DNA of 64,000 nucleotides from assembly GCA_000701725.1 (NCBI GenBank), contig JNJQ01000004.1, forward strand, positions 1 to 64,000, written 5' to 3'. Numbering within the stretch: the first letter of the stretch is position 1; the number at the start of each line of letters is the position of its first letter. This document shows, in pieces, positions 51,481-60,823 of the stretch. The notes beneath the pieces are model-generated. The model had not been told where the DNA came from. It saw nothing but the letters and a program-made list of their open reading frames with translations, and did not search any database. Source of the DNA: Erysipelotrichaceae bacterium NK3D112. Its GTDB lineage: Bacteria; Bacillota_I; Bacilli_A; Erysipelotrichales; Erysipelotrichaceae. Both the position numbers and the translations under genes were made by a program.

Positions 51481-51894
51481 ATGCAGGTTTTTATCAACAT
51501 TTTCTTTATGGCGGCGAGCTGGGCTGCCGGAGTCTTTGTCTTCACGATCGCATCGGAGAAGATCAGAAACTACCGGAATAACCGGTCCGTCGGTGATCTG
51601 CTCTACGCAATCGGCCTGTTTGCGGCATTGATCATCTCAGTCGTTCTGGTTGCGGTGCTCAACAATACCCAGGGTGCGGCGTGCATGCTCGGCGGATATG
51701 TGGTGTCATTCATCAATATCATTGACCCGATCAAACTCACCCAGGCAAAAGCCGATGAGATCGGTGCCAAGGCAGCCCGTGAGGCGGCTTTGAAAGCGGA
51801 AAAGGAAGATGCGAAACGCGAAGAGGAGCGCATCAAAGCGGAAAACGCCCGTATCTACAACGAGGAAAAGAAGAAGCAGCAGGCTTCCAAATAA
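51481..51894 (+). CDS. Small membrane protein with charged C-terminal helix
   Basis: This 137-residue protein has two or three hydrophobic segments (about 4-24, 42-62, 68-82) and a long charged helix (about 88-137; AREAALKAEKEDAKREEERIKAENAR). It resembles in plan the protein at 38865-39305 but is not clearly homologous. The function is unknown. GCGGAGGA precedes the ATG. It is monocistronic with a terminator at 51905. Confidence 0.65.
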   Translation: MQVFINIFFMAASWAAGVFVFTIASEKIRNYRNNRSVGDLLYAIGLFAALIISVVLVAVLNNTQGAACMLGGYVVSFINIIDPIKLTQAKADEIGAKAAREAALKAEKEDAKREEERIKAENARIYNEEKKKQQASK

Positions 51895-51904
51895 TCATTC
51901 TGAA

Positions 51905-51930
51905 CCGGTCCGTGCACTGCACGGGCTTTT
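51905..51930 (+). terminator. Terminator after small membrane protein
   Basis: CCGTGC-ACT-GCACGG is followed by GCTTTTATT. Confidence 0.75.
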
Positions 51931-52025
51931 ATTATTAACCTGCTAAAAACGAGTTTTTTTCTTAAGAAGTCCCGTAAATCTTTCGGGGACTGTTCACTTT
52001 TGTTACAATCATATTGAGGTGTATT

Positions 52026-53393
52026 ATGAACAGAAAATGGATCATCGCCGCCCTCTGTGTCGCAATGATCAGCGGATGCGGTAAAAAGGAAGAAGAACCT
52101 GAAGAAACCCCGACACCCGAGCCGGTGAAAGTCGAAACCGGCACCTGGGTGAAAAAGATCGGAGAAATGGGGATCTCCGATGCCGGACCTGCGGAGAGTT
52201 TTGAGCAGGTTGAGATTCCTTATGAGGGAACCATGGTGCTTGGTGAAATGGAACGTGTCGGCGTTCCGGCCGAATGGTTCACACAGGGCTATGACACAAA
52301 TGCGATTGTGATCGAAAAAGACGGCAAGCACGGTATTTATGACTACAGCGGAAATGAGCTTTACGCGCCAAGTGTCAACGTTCATTCCACGCCGTTTGCC
52401 AGAGGCATTTCCATGGCCAAGTTCAAAGACGCGGAAAGCGGGGAATGGAAATACGTCTTCGGCTACTGCAATTCCACCATTTCAACCGCGGTGGTGCTTG
52501 CGCCGGATTTCAAATCAGTCAGCGATGTGCCGTTTGCGGATTATAACTTCGATCCGTACAAAGACACCTCAGCGATGCCGTTCTGGGCAGTTGTGGACGG
52601 CACCTTCGGCGTTGTGACTCCGGCAGACGGAAGCTACAGTTTCGCCCCTTACAGCGGAACAGGCCTGACCCGCAACATGATCGTTCCGGTCGTGGATGCC
52701 ATGTACAAGCCGGCCAGCTATGTCGTCGTCTTCCAGAGCGGCGCCATCGGACCGGATGTGCCGGAATATCTCGGCAAATACCAGAAGGGCTCCTATGCCA
52801 ACGGCTACTACCGTCTGAAATATGATGACACCGTGATTCTGATCCAGGCCGAAACCGCAACCCAGATCGGCTGGGCATATCATGACGCAAAGACATTCAC
52901 CGAAGGCTATATCCCGGTCAAGCGCTACGGCTACTGGGCATTGCTCAATGAGGATGGCGAAGAGGTGACCGACTACGTCTTCAACGATATTTCCAATGTG
53001 TGTGACGGCAAGGCATATGTGCGCATCGGCAAGCAGTGGGGCATTATCAATGTGGCCGAAGCCGTTGACAGAGGCCAGAATGTCACATGGACAGCACTGT
53101 TTGGCACTGAGGAAGGCGAATCCCTGGGAACCCTGACCGTGCATGTCGGCGATCTGAACTTCCGCACCGGACCGGATATCGGCTATGATGCGGTCGGCAA
53201 CTCCGTACCGAATTCCAGATATCCTGTCTATGAGACAACCGAAGCCTCCGGCTACACCTGGTACAGAATCGACGAGGGTGTCTGGCTGCCGAGCGAAGGC
53301 TCCTGGGCAACCTATGAGGAAGGCGTGTTCACCGCAGATGAAGGCCCGAACAAAGACGTGCGTCCCACGGTGAAAGCAGAACCGCAGGGTTAA
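52026..53393 (+). CDS. Lipoprotein with WG-type beta repeats and an SH3-like domain
   Basis: This 455-residue secreted lipoprotein has a signal peptide MNRKWIIAALCVAMISGCG, with the lipobox I-S-G-C and lipidated Cys at about residue 18. An acidic linker follows, then a large beta-repeat region with WG-like units (KHGIYDYSGNELY, YGYWALLNEDGEEV, KQWGIINVAEAV). A bacterial SH3 domain lies near the end (about 375-435; TVHVGDLNFRTGPDIGYDAVG). It is likely attached to the outer face of the membrane and may bind cell wall. The ATG at 52026 follows GAGGTG. Confidence 0.8.
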   Translation: MNRKWIIAALCVAMISGCGKKEEEPEETPTPEPVKVETGTWVKKIGEMGISDAGPAESFEQVEIPYEGTMVLGEMERVGVPAEWFTQGYDTNAIVIEKDGKHGIYDYSGNELYAPSVNVHSTPFARGISMAKFKDAESGEWKYVFGYCNSTISTAVVLAPDFKSVSDVPFADYNFDPYKDTSAMPFWAVVDGTFGVVTPADGSYSFAPYSGTGLTRNMIVPVVDAMYKPASYVVVFQSGAIGPDVPEYLGKYQKGSYANGYYRLKYDDTVILIQAETATQIGWAYHDAKTFTEGYIPVKRYGYWALLNEDGEEVTDYVFNDISNVCDGKAYVRIGKQWGIINVAEAVDRGQNVTWTALFGTEEGESLGTLTVHVGDLNFRTGPDIGYDAVGNSVPNSRYPVYETTEASGYTWYRIDEGVWLPSEGSWATYEEGVFTADEGPNKDVRPTVKAEPQG

Positions 53394-53407
53394 AAACAAT
53401 CATCATG

Positions 53408-53435
53408 ACCTCCGTCAGAAATGGCGGAGGTTTTT
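53408..53435 (+). terminator. Terminator after the lipoprotein gene
   Basis: ACCTCCG pairs with CGGAGGT, followed by five Ts. Confidence 0.85.
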
Positions 53436-53544
53436 GAATTTTCATTTAAGATTGTCAGGCTGTCAGCTGAAAACAGAACCCCCTGGGATATAATGGAAAC
53501 CGTATACGGAACATTTCCGGGCTGAATATTCAGCCGGACGATAT

Positions 53545-54648
53545 ATGAAACGAGGCTTTGGATTTATGAAAAAGAAAAAGTGGCTGATTCCCGTGATCAT
53601 CGGTGTGATCGCGCTGGCAGGTATTCTTGTATGGTTTATGAACCGCAATCAAGGCGGCTCTGATACAGACGGCGTCTATGTCCAGAGCATTGCCTCCCTG
53701 AACGGCAATATGATCGCGGACCGTTATTCCGGTGTTGTCGAATCCCAGCAGACGGTTGATTTCAAAGCGGCCAGCGGCCGTGAGATCGAGTCCGTCATGG
53801 TGATTGCCGGCCAGAATGTCAGCGAAGGAACACCGCTTTTCCGATACAGTATCCGCGACGCCGAAAACAAGGTGGCAAGCGCCAATCTGGAAATTGAGAA
53901 TTACAACAACCAGATTTCCATTCTCGCAGCCTCCGGCAACTCCACTGACATCCAGCTGCAGATCAGACAGCTGCAGTATCAGATCCAGGTGCAGCAGCAG
54001 GAAATCGCCGGCTATGAGCAGGAGATCGCCAATGCCGAAGTCAAGTCAACCATCGATGGTGTTGTCAAATCGGTCAATGAGACCGGCATCGGCGCCGACG
54101 GCATGGAGGCTCCCATTGTGGTTGTCTCGGAAACCGGAGACTTCCGGGTCAAGGGAAAAGTGTCCGAGCAGTCCATCGCCTCTTTCTATCCCGGCATGAG
54201 CGTCTTCGTGCGCTCGCGTGTGCGCGAAAACCAGGTCTGGCACGGGGAAATCTCCTCGGTGGAAAGCGAACCGGAACAGAATAACAACAATTATTACGGC
54301 GCCGGGGAATCCAGCTCCAAATATCCGTTCTATGTGACTCTGGAAAAGACCGACGGGCTGATGCTGGGCCAGCATGTCTACATTGAGCCCGACTTCGGCC
54401 AGGGCAATGTCAAAGAAGGCATCTGGCTGGATATGAGCTTTATCGCCTATGACGACAGCGGCAGTCCTTATGTCTGGTGCGGCACGGGCGGAAAACTGAA
54501 AAAGAGAGCGGTCACAACCGGAGAAACCGATGAGGAAACCTTCCGCATCCAGATCCTCGAAGGTCTTGACGAAAAGGATCTGATCGCCTGGCCGGAAGAA
54601 TCCCTTGCGGAAGGCATGAAGGCCATTACCGTGATGGAGGGTGAGTAA
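53545..54648 (+). CDS. MacA/YknX-like ABC-pump adaptor protein
   Basis: This 367-residue membrane-fusion-type protein has an N-terminal membrane helix (about 12-31), a split lipoyl-like domain (GREIESVMVIAGQNVSEGTPLF and KSTIDGVVKSVNETG), a short coiled-coil hairpin (about 105-165) and beta-rich C-terminal domains. With no outer membrane it should couple the pump to an outer-face partner. Start 53545 is listed; ATG 53566 (MKKKKW) is an equally good choice. It is the first gene of a four-gene unit with an ATPase, a second adaptor and a permease. Confidence 0.83.
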   Translation: MKRGFGFMKKKKWLIPVIIGVIALAGILVWFMNRNQGGSDTDGVYVQSIASLNGNMIADRYSGVVESQQTVDFKAASGREIESVMVIAGQNVSEGTPLFRYSIRDAENKVASANLEIENYNNQISILAASGNSTDIQLQIRQLQYQIQVQQQEIAGYEQEIANAEVKSTIDGVVKSVNETGIGADGMEAPIVVVSETGDFRVKGKVSEQSIASFYPGMSVFVRSRVRENQVWHGEISSVESEPEQNNNNYYGAGESSSKYPFYVTLEKTDGLMLGQHVYIEPDFGQGNVKEGIWLDMSFIAYDDSGSPYVWCGTGGKLKKRAVTTGETDEETFRIQILEGLDEKDLIAWPEESLAEGMKAITVMEGE

Positions 54649-54649
54649 G

Positions 54650-55342
54650 ATGCTGCTGGAATTATCCGGTATCTGCAAAAACTACGGCAGCGGCCAGGCA
54701 GCCGTGGCGGCGCTGAAAAACGTGAACCTTTCCGTGGCGGAAGGGGAATATATTGCCATCATGGGACCTTCGGGCTCCGGCAAGACAACCCTGATGAACA
54801 TTATCGGCTGTCTTGACCGCTGTGATGAAGGCACTTATATGCTTGATGGAATTGATATCTCGGCGATGGATGAAAACCGTCTGTCCGATGTGCGTCTCAA
54901 CAAGATCGGTTTTGTCTTTCAGACGTTCCAGCTGCTTCCCGGCGACACCGCCCGCGACAATGTGGCGCTGCCTTTGATCTATGCCGGTGTCAAAAAGGCG
55001 GAGCGGGAAAAAATGGCGGAGGAAGCGCTTGGCAAAGTCGGACTAGAGGAGCGTACAGGCTTTTATCCCAACCAGCTCTCCGGCGGCCAAAAACAAAGAG
55101 TGGCCATTGCCCGTGCAATGATCAACCATCCCCGCATCCTGCTGGCCGATGAGCCCACCGGCGCCCTTGATCAGGCCAGCGGCCGACAGGTCATGGAGCT
55201 TTTTGAGACGCTCAACCGCGAAGGCACAACCATCATCATGATCACCCATGATGCCTCTGTCGCCAAAAATGCGAAGAGGATCTGCTATATCGTCGACGGT
55301 GTGCTGAGCGAGAAAGGAACGGGTGAGAATGATGAAGAATAA
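54650..55342 (+). CDS. MacB/YknY-like ABC transporter ATPase
   Basis: This 230-residue ATPase of the LolD/MacB/FtsE class energises the permease at 56945. Walker A is GPSGSGKTT, the signature is [13 protein letters not shown] and Walker B is [12 protein letters not shown]; the Q-loop region is [10 protein letters not shown]. The ATG at 54650 follows GGAGGGTG with good spacing; an in-frame GTG at 54641 lies inside that site. It begins just after the first adaptor's stop and overlaps the second adaptor gene. Confidence 0.92.
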   Translation: MLLELSGICKNYGSGQAAVAALKNVNLSVAEGEYIAIMGPSGSGKTTLMNIIGCLDRCDEGTYMLDGIDISAMDENRLSDVRLNKIGFVFQTFQLLPGDTARDNVALPLIYAGVKKAEREKMAEEALGKVGLEERTGFYPNQLSGGQKQRVAIARAMINHPRILLADEPTGALDQASGRQVMELFETLNREGTTIIMITHDASVAKNAKRICYIVDGVLSEKGTGENDEE

Positions 55343-56948
55343 GAAGATCATCGGCATTGTTCTTGCCGTGCTGGCTGTATTGACCGGCGGCTTCTTCGGC
55401 ATCCGCCAATACCGCAACTCAAACCGCAAGGTGTCGGCTGTGCCGGTGGAAATGCTCAATCAGCAGTTCTATTCCGAAGGCACGCAGATGTACGGAAACA
55501 TCTATGACGCGGACAGCCAGAATATCTATCTGCAGCCAACATCCATCATCGAGCGCGTTTATGTGAGCGAAGGACAGCCGGTTGCCAAGGGCGATCCGTT
55601 AATCGTCTTTGATATGACCTCTCAGCAACTGAACACCGAAATCAAACAGCTCGAAGTTGAAACGATCCGCAACAATCTTGCCAAGGCAAAACAGGAGCTG
55701 ATTAAACTGCAGAATGCGAAGCCCTATGTCGAGCCCGCACCCGAACCTGAACCCGAGCCTGAACCTGAAGTCACGCCGGAACCTGAACCCGAGCCGGTGC
55801 AGGAGGAATTACGAAATGACGCATGGACCGCACTCAAGCGGCTGGATCAGAAATACGAAACCGAAGACGGCCTTCTGCATTATCTGCTGACAAGCGACGG
55901 TCTTCTCTACGGCTCTTTCTTCAATGAGCTGAAAGCGCAGCCCGCCGGCACAATGGCGGTGCTGGAAGTCAGAGACGGGGATGTCAAAGACGGCACCCTG
56001 ATCTCCTCCTGGACACTCAACAGCAGTTTCATCACGGCTGATTATGACGACCGTGACTGCTGGTTCATTTTGACCCATGACAAGGCAGGCGGCACCGGCA
56101 GTGCCATCATCAATCCGTCCGGAACACAGCCCGGCGGTTATCAGCCGGGCATCTGGCAGCCCGATACCCCAGCCGTTACGCCTTCCAATACGGCGGATGA
56201 AGAGAATTACGACGGCATGTATACCAAAGAAGAGCTGGCCGAAATGATCGCTTCCAAGAGAAATGATATCCGTGATCTGGATCTTTCTTTGCGGCGGGCA
56301 ATGCTCGAACTCAAGGTCATGCAGGAATCCCTGGATGACGGTGTGATCTATGCCAAAAAGGACGGCGTGGTCAAAACACTCGGCGATCCCGCCAATCCGC
56401 CCCAGGACGGCAGTCCGTTCATGTCGGTTGCCTCCGGCACAGGTCTGACCGTGCGCGCAAGTGTTTCGGAACTGCTTCTGGACCAGATTCAGATCGGCAA
56501 GCCGGTCACCCTGACATGCTTTGACACCGGTGACGTGTTCAGCGGCGAGGTGAAGTCACTTGATGTTTATCCTTCCTCCTCCAACATGGGCGGCGGCGGA
56601 AATCCAAATGCCTCCTATTATGATTTCTATGTTTCCTGCGATGAGGCACCGTCTCTTCCCGCCTATGCGTTTCTGCAGGTTCAGCTGGGCAGCGCGGATG
56701 CGCCGACCAGCATCGCCATCGAAAACGCCTTTGTGCGCAGGGATGCCTCCGGCAGCTATGTGATGAAGGCGGAAGAGGGAAAGCTGAAAAAGCAGTATGT
56801 GAAAACAGGCCGCTCCTTCTATGGCTATGCGACCGAAATCCTTGAGGGATTATCCGTTGAGGATGCGATCACTTTCCCGTATGGAGACGGGGCAGTCGAA
56901 GGGACGAGTGTTGAAATCACGGATGATATGGGGGTGTTCTACCAATGA
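55329..56948 (+). CDS. Second HlyD/MacA-like adaptor with inserted domain
   Basis: This 539-residue protein has an N-terminal membrane helix (about 6-24), a first lipoyl half (IERVYVSEGQPVAKGDPLIVFD) and a first coiled-coil helix (about 95-130). A Pro-Glu repeat spacer follows (about 135-160), then an inserted domain of about 120 residues (GLLHYLLTSDGLLYGSFFNEL, ISSWTLNSSFITADYDD). After that come the second coiled-coil helix (about 300-335), the second lipoyl half (DGVIYAKKDGVVKTLG) and beta domains. The insert sits at the hairpin tip, where TolC binds in Gram-negative relatives. ATG 55329 is chosen over GTG 55323; ATG 55332 is also possible. Confidence 0.75.
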   Translation: MMKNKKIIGIVLAVLAVLTGGFFGIRQYRNSNRKVSAVPVEMLNQQFYSEGTQMYGNIYDADSQNIYLQPTSIIERVYVSEGQPVAKGDPLIVFDMTSQQLNTEIKQLEVETIRNNLAKAKQELIKLQNAKPYVEPAPEPEPEPEPEVTPEPEPEPVQEELRNDAWTALKRLDQKYETEDGLLHYLLTSDGLLYGSFFNELKAQPAGTMAVLEVRDGDVKDGTLISSWTLNSSFITADYDDRDCWFILTHDKAGGTGSAIINPSGTQPGGYQPGIWQPDTPAVTPSNTADEENYDGMYTKEELAEMIASKRNDIRDLDLSLRRAMLELKVMQESLDDGVIYAKKDGVVKTLGDPANPPQDGSPFMSVASGTGLTVRASVSELLLDQIQIGKPVTLTCFDTGDVFSGEVKSLDVYPSSSNMGGGGNPNASYYDFYVSCDEAPSLPAYAFLQVQLGSADAPTSIAIENAFVRRDASGSYVMKAEEGKLKKQYVKTGRSFYGYATEILEGLSVEDAITFPYGDGAVEGTSVEITDDMGVFYQ

Positions 56949-58189
56949 TTGAGAATATCAGATTATCATTCAGAGGCATCCTCTCCCATAAGATGCGCTC
57001 GTTTCTGACGATGCTTGGCATCATCATCGGCATCGCCGCGATCATCGCGATTGTATCAACCATCCAGGGCACCAATGAGCAGATCCAGAAAAACCTGATC
57101 GGCTCGGGCGTGAACAATATCACCGTTGCCTTAAGCGAATCCGATTGGGAATATGATTATTCCGCCGGAATTCCCGACGGCATCCCGACAGTCAGCGATG
57201 AACAGCTCGAACAGCTGAAAAACATCAGCCATGTTGAAAACGTGTCGCTGTTTCATACCAGACAGGATTATGACGGGGCATATCATCTGTCCACTTCGCT
57301 TTCAGGCGGATATGTGCTCGGCATTGATACAACCTACTTTGACACGGCCGGCCTCACCGTCCGCAAGGGCAGGGGCATTACTGAATATGATCTTCTGAAC
57401 TTCCGGCGCGTGTGCGTGCTGGATGAGGACAGCGCGAAGTCACTGTTCCAGTCGGAAAATCCCGTCGGCAGCACCATTGAAATCCATGGCGAGCCGTTCA
57501 CGGTTGCCGGCCTGGTCGTTGAAAAGCAGATCTTTGAGCCGCACATCACCACGATGAGCGACTATTACACCTACACCGGCGAAAAGGCGGGAAGAATTTA
57601 TATTCCTTCCACCGTATGGCCTCTCATCTATCAGTACGATGAGCCGGAAACGGTGATCATCCGGGCGGACAGAACCGAAAACATGACCGCCATCGGCAAA
57701 GCCGCGGAGAACATTCTCAACGGCTCCTTTACCAGCGAAGTCTATTCCTACAAGGCGCAGGATCTCATGGAACAGGCAAGACAGATCCAGCAGCTTTCCG
57801 AAAGCACCAACACGATGCTGATCTGGATCGCGGCGATCTCACTGCTTGTCGGGGGCATCGGCGTCATGAACATCATGCTGGTATCGGTCACCGAGCGCAC
57901 GGCTGAAATCGGTCTGAAAAAAGCGATCGGCGCACCCAAGCGGGCAATCATGACCCAGTTCCTGACTGAAGCGGTGGTATTGACTTCCACCGGCGGTCTT
58001 CTCGGTGTCATCACCGGCATCATTCTGGCCGAGCTGATCTCACAGCTTAACGAGATCCCGGTGGCGATCAGTGTTCCCGCATCCGTCTTTGCGGTATTGT
58101 TCTCGATGGCCATCGGAATTATCTTCGGCATCCTGCCTTCACACAAGGCGGCCAATCTCGATCCGATCGAGGCGCTGCGTCACGAATAA
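56945..58189 (+). CDS. MacB/YknZ-like ABC permease (FtsX fold)
   Basis: This 414-residue permease has one N-terminal helix (MIENIRLSFRGILSHKMRSFLTMLGIIIGIAAIIAIV region, about 1-40), a MacB-type outer domain (about 45-270) and three C-terminal helices. These include IWIAAISLLVGGIGVMNIMLVSVTERTAEIGLKKAIGA, the FtsX/MacB signature. It probably exports peptides, toxins or cell-wall-active compounds. It overlaps the second adaptor by four bases and ends the operon at a bidirectional terminator. Confidence 0.9.
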   Translation: MIENIRLSFRGILSHKMRSFLTMLGIIIGIAAIIAIVSTIQGTNEQIQKNLIGSGVNNITVALSESDWEYDYSAGIPDGIPTVSDEQLEQLKNISHVENVSLFHTRQDYDGAYHLSTSLSGGYVLGIDTTYFDTAGLTVRKGRGITEYDLLNFRRVCVLDEDSAKSLFQSENPVGSTIEIHGEPFTVAGLVVEKQIFEPHITTMSDYYTYTGEKAGRIYIPSTVWPLIYQYDEPETVIIRADRTENMTAIGKAAENILNGSFTSEVYSYKAQDLMEQARQIQQLSESTNTMLIWIAAISLLVGGIGVMNIMLVSVTERTAEIGLKKAIGAPKRAIMTQFLTEAVVLTSTGGLLGVITGIILAELISQLNEIPVAISVPASVFAVLFSMAIGIIFGILPSHKAANLDPIEALRHE

Positions 58190-58195
58190 ACATGA

Positions 58196-58219
58196 CAAAA
58201 AGGGCATCAGCCCTTTTTG
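58196..58219. terminator. Bidirectional terminator
   Basis: CAAAAAGGGC and GCCCTTTTTG form a 10-base stem. It serves the ABC operon and the convergent phosphodiesterase gene. Confidence 0.85.
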
Positions 58220-58224
58220 TGATT

Positions 58225-58776
58225 TCAGAGATCAATATGCATGTAAGCTTCATGGTCTTTTGTATATACCGTAAAGCCGGTTTCATCAAACAGACCGTAT
58301 GAGCAGGGATGGCTGTTTTTGGGCAGGCTCACACTGCCGGGATTGAGCAGATAAACGCCGTCCTTTTTTTCGCATACGGGAATATGCGTATGGCCGGAAA
58401 GGAAGATATCGCCTTCCTTCATCTTCGGCAGTTTATTGGGGCCGTACACATGGCCATGGCTCATAAAGATCAGCCTGTTTCCCCATGGAACGATATTGTA
58501 ATCCGATGTGACCGGGAAGTTCAGAACCATCTGGTCCACTTCGGCTTCGCAGTTGCCTCTGACCGCGATCAGCGGCACTTCAAGCCCGTTCATGATTTCA
58601 ATCACTTTCTTCGGGGCATAGGAGGATGGCAGATCGTTTCTGGGACCGTGGTAGAGAATATCGCCAAGACATAACAGCAGGGAAGGGTGATGCACATTCA
58701 GTGCGTCAAGCAGGATTTCAGCACCGTCCAGGGCGCCGTGGATATCGCTGACCACCAGCATTTTTTCAGTTTTCAT
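58225..58776 (-). CDS. YfcE-like metallophosphodiesterase
   Basis: This 183-residue calcineurin-fold phosphodiesterase has the blocks MLVVSDIHGALDG, CLGDILYHGPRND, AVRGNCEAEVD, FMSHGHVYG and LSGHTHIPV. All match the YfcE family, which acts on small phosphodiesters in vitro. The ATG at 58776 follows ATGGAGACTTT with eight-base spacing; upstream ATGs at 58791 and 58800 are less likely. It is monocistronic. Confidence 0.9.
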   Translation of the reverse strand: MKTEKMLVVSDIHGALDGAEILLDALNVHHPSLLLCLGDILYHGPRNDLPSSYAPKKVIEIMNGLEVPLIAVRGNCEAEVDQMVLNFPVTSDYNIVPWGNRLIFMSHGHVYGPNKLPKMKEGDIFLSGHTHIPVCEKKDGVYLLNPGSVSLPKNSHPCSYGLFDETGFTVYTKDHEAYMHIDL

Positions 58777-58814
58777 ATACAAAGTCTCCATCAGAATCAT
58801 AGCACAGATGCGCG

Positions 58815-58823
58815 TGCTATAAT
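58815..58823 (+). promoter_or_regulatory. Extended -10 box of the coaBC operon
   Basis: TG-C-TATAAT lies 25 bases before the coaBC ATG, with AATGGAGAA as ribosome binding site between. Confidence 0.65.
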
Positions 58824-58847
58824 GAAACCGTCGAATGGAGAACCCTT

Positions 58848-60038
58848 ATGAAAGATAAATGTGTATTGGTCGGTATCAGCGGCGGAATTGCCGCCTTCAA
58901 GATCTGTTCCCTGGTTTCCTCACTCAAGAAAAAGGGAAACGATGTTCATGTGCTGATGACAAAGGAGGCGGAGCAGTTCGTGACACCGCTCACCCTTCAG
59001 ACCCTCAGCGGCAACCGTGTCATCAGAGACCTGTTCAGCCTGGATGAGAATCCCGAGGTTCATCATATCGCCCTGGCAAGAAAGGCGGATGTGTTCGTGA
59101 TTGCCCCGGCAACCGGCAACATCATTGCCAAAATCGCCAACGGCATCGCCGATGACATGCTGACAAGCACCTTCTTAGCAGCTGACTGTCCCAAGCTGAT
59201 CGTGCCGGCCATGAACACATACATGCTGGAAAACCCCGTTACGCAGGACAACATCGCCAAATGCGCGTCCTATGGCATGCATATTCTCGACAGCGCCAGC
59301 GGCTATCTGGCTTGCGGCGATACAGGCAAGGGAAGAATGCCCGAAGCCTCCGTTATTCAGGATGCCATTGAGATGGTTGTGTCAAAAGATCGCTATCTGA
59401 GCGGAAAGCGTGTATTGGTCAGTGCCGGTCCCACCCGTGAGGCGCTTGATCCGGTGCGCTATGTCACCAATCACTCCTCCGGCAAAATGGGCTATGAGCT
59501 GGCAAAGGCTGCCCGCAACGCGGGAGCGGAAGTCACCCTTGTGGCAGGGGCGAACAATCTTGAGGATCCGGTGGGCATCGATGTGATCCCGATTGTCTCA
59601 GCGGCGGATCTGGCGGAAGAGATTCTTGCAAGACAAAGCGAAAGCGACATCATCATCATGGCTGCCGCCGTCGCGGATTACACGCCTGTTTCCCGCGCGG
59701 ATCAGAAGATCAAGAAGTCCGAAGGAGAATTCTCCATCCCCATGAAGCGGACCGTGGATGTGCTGGCCGCCCTTGGCAAGCGCAAGCGGGAAGGACAGAT
59801 CCTGATCGGCTTTGCGATGGAAACGCAGAACCTGATCGAAAACGCATCGAAGAAACTCGCCGCAAAGAACGCGGATTATATCATCGCCAACTCGATCGCG
59901 GATGAAGGCGCAGGCTTTGGCGTTGACACCAACATCGTAACCATCATTTCCAAAGAGGGACTCAATCCGTTAGGCCTGCTTTCCAAAGAGGAGACAGCGG
60001 AAAGAATCCTGGAATTCTGCGTGAAGAGAGAGGATTGA
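58848..60038 (+). CDS. coaBC: Bifunctional phosphopantothenoylcysteine decarboxylase/synthetase
   Basis: This enzyme joins 4'-phosphopantothenate and cysteine (CoaB) and decarboxylates the product (CoaC) in coenzyme A synthesis. In the 396-residue protein, residues 1-180 form the flavin-dependent decarboxylase (GISGGIAAFKICSL, VHHIALARKADVFVIAPATGN, PAMNTYMLENP, and the cysteine in YLACGDTGKGRMPE). Residues about 185-396 form the synthetase (VLVSAGPTREALDPVRYVTNHSSGKMG, AAAVADYTP, KIKK). It leads the operon with coaX and a dipeptidase. Confidence 0.95.
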   Translation: MKDKCVLVGISGGIAAFKICSLVSSLKKKGNDVHVLMTKEAEQFVTPLTLQTLSGNRVIRDLFSLDENPEVHHIALARKADVFVIAPATGNIIAKIANGIADDMLTSTFLAADCPKLIVPAMNTYMLENPVTQDNIAKCASYGMHILDSASGYLACGDTGKGRMPEASVIQDAIEMVVSKDRYLSGKRVLVSAGPTREALDPVRYVTNHSSGKMGYELAKAARNAGAEVTLVAGANNLEDPVGIDVIPIVSAADLAEEILARQSESDIIIMAAAVADYTPVSRADQKIKKSEGEFSIPMKRTVDVLAALGKRKREGQILIGFAMETQNLIENASKKLAAKNADYIIANSIADEGAGFGVDTNIVTIISKEGLNPLGLLSKEETAERILEFCVKRED

Positions 60039-60040
60039 AC

Positions 60041-60823
60041 ATGCTGCTGGCAATTGATGTGGGCAATACAAATATCGCCCTTGGAATCATGGACGGTGAC
60101 AATATCATCGGCCGCTACCGTCTGATCACAAAAACAACCCGCACATCGGATGAATTCGGCTTTTTCATCCGTGAGTTCCTGGCCCAGAGTGAACTGAAAC
60201 CGGATGACATCGAGGATGTGATCATTTCCTCGGTTGTGCCCAAGCTGATGTACGCATTGACTTCCGCGATCATCAAATACATTCATAAAAAACCGATCAT
60301 CATCTCGCCGGATCTGAAGACCGGCATCACGGTGATCTCCGAAAACAGAAACAGCGTCGGCGCCGACCGCATTGTCAATACCGTCTATGCCCATCATACC
60401 TATGGCAGAAGCGCGATCATTGTTGATTTTGGCACCGCCACCACCTTCGACTATGTTTCCGAAAAGGGTGAGTTCAAATATGTCGTCATTGCTCCGGGCC
60501 TTGGCATTTCCGCTGAAGCGCTGACCTCATTGACCGCAAGACTTCCCGAAATCGAGATTCAGAAGCCGGCCAGCGTGCTTGGCACAAACACCGTCACAGG
60601 CATGCAGGCAGGTGTAGTCTACGGTTATATCGGCGCGGTTGAATACATCATCCGCCAGATGAAAAAGGAACTGAACGATCCCGACTGCCTGGTCATCGCA
60701 ACCGGCGGCCTTGGCAAGGTGGTTTCCAATGAGACCGATGAGATCGATGAATACGATCCCGATATTGCCTACAAGGGTCTTAAGATTATCTACGAGATGA
60801 ACAAAGAGGACTTTCACGCATGA
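60041..60823 (+). CDS. coaX: Type III pantothenate kinase
   Basis: CoaX phosphorylates pantothenate, the first step of coenzyme A synthesis. It is insensitive to CoA feedback and typically needs a monovalent cation. The 260-residue protein begins MLLAIDVGNTNIALGI (phosphate loop DVGNTN) and has SVGADRIVNTVYAHH and VDFGTATTFDYV. The ATG at 60041 follows AGAGAGGA; an in-frame TTG at 60035 is rejected. It lies directly after coaBC, and its stop overlaps the dipeptidase start by four bases. Confidence 0.94.
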   Translation: MLLAIDVGNTNIALGIMDGDNIIGRYRLITKTTRTSDEFGFFIREFLAQSELKPDDIEDVIISSVVPKLMYALTSAIIKYIHKKPIIISPDLKTGITVISENRNSVGADRIVNTVYAHHTYGRSAIIVDFGTATTFDYVSEKGEFKYVVIAPGLGISAEALTSLTARLPEIEIQKPASVLGTNTVTGMQAGVVYGYIGAVEYIIRQMKKELNDPDCLVIATGGLGKVVSNETDEIDEYDPDIAYKGLKIIYEMNKEDFHA

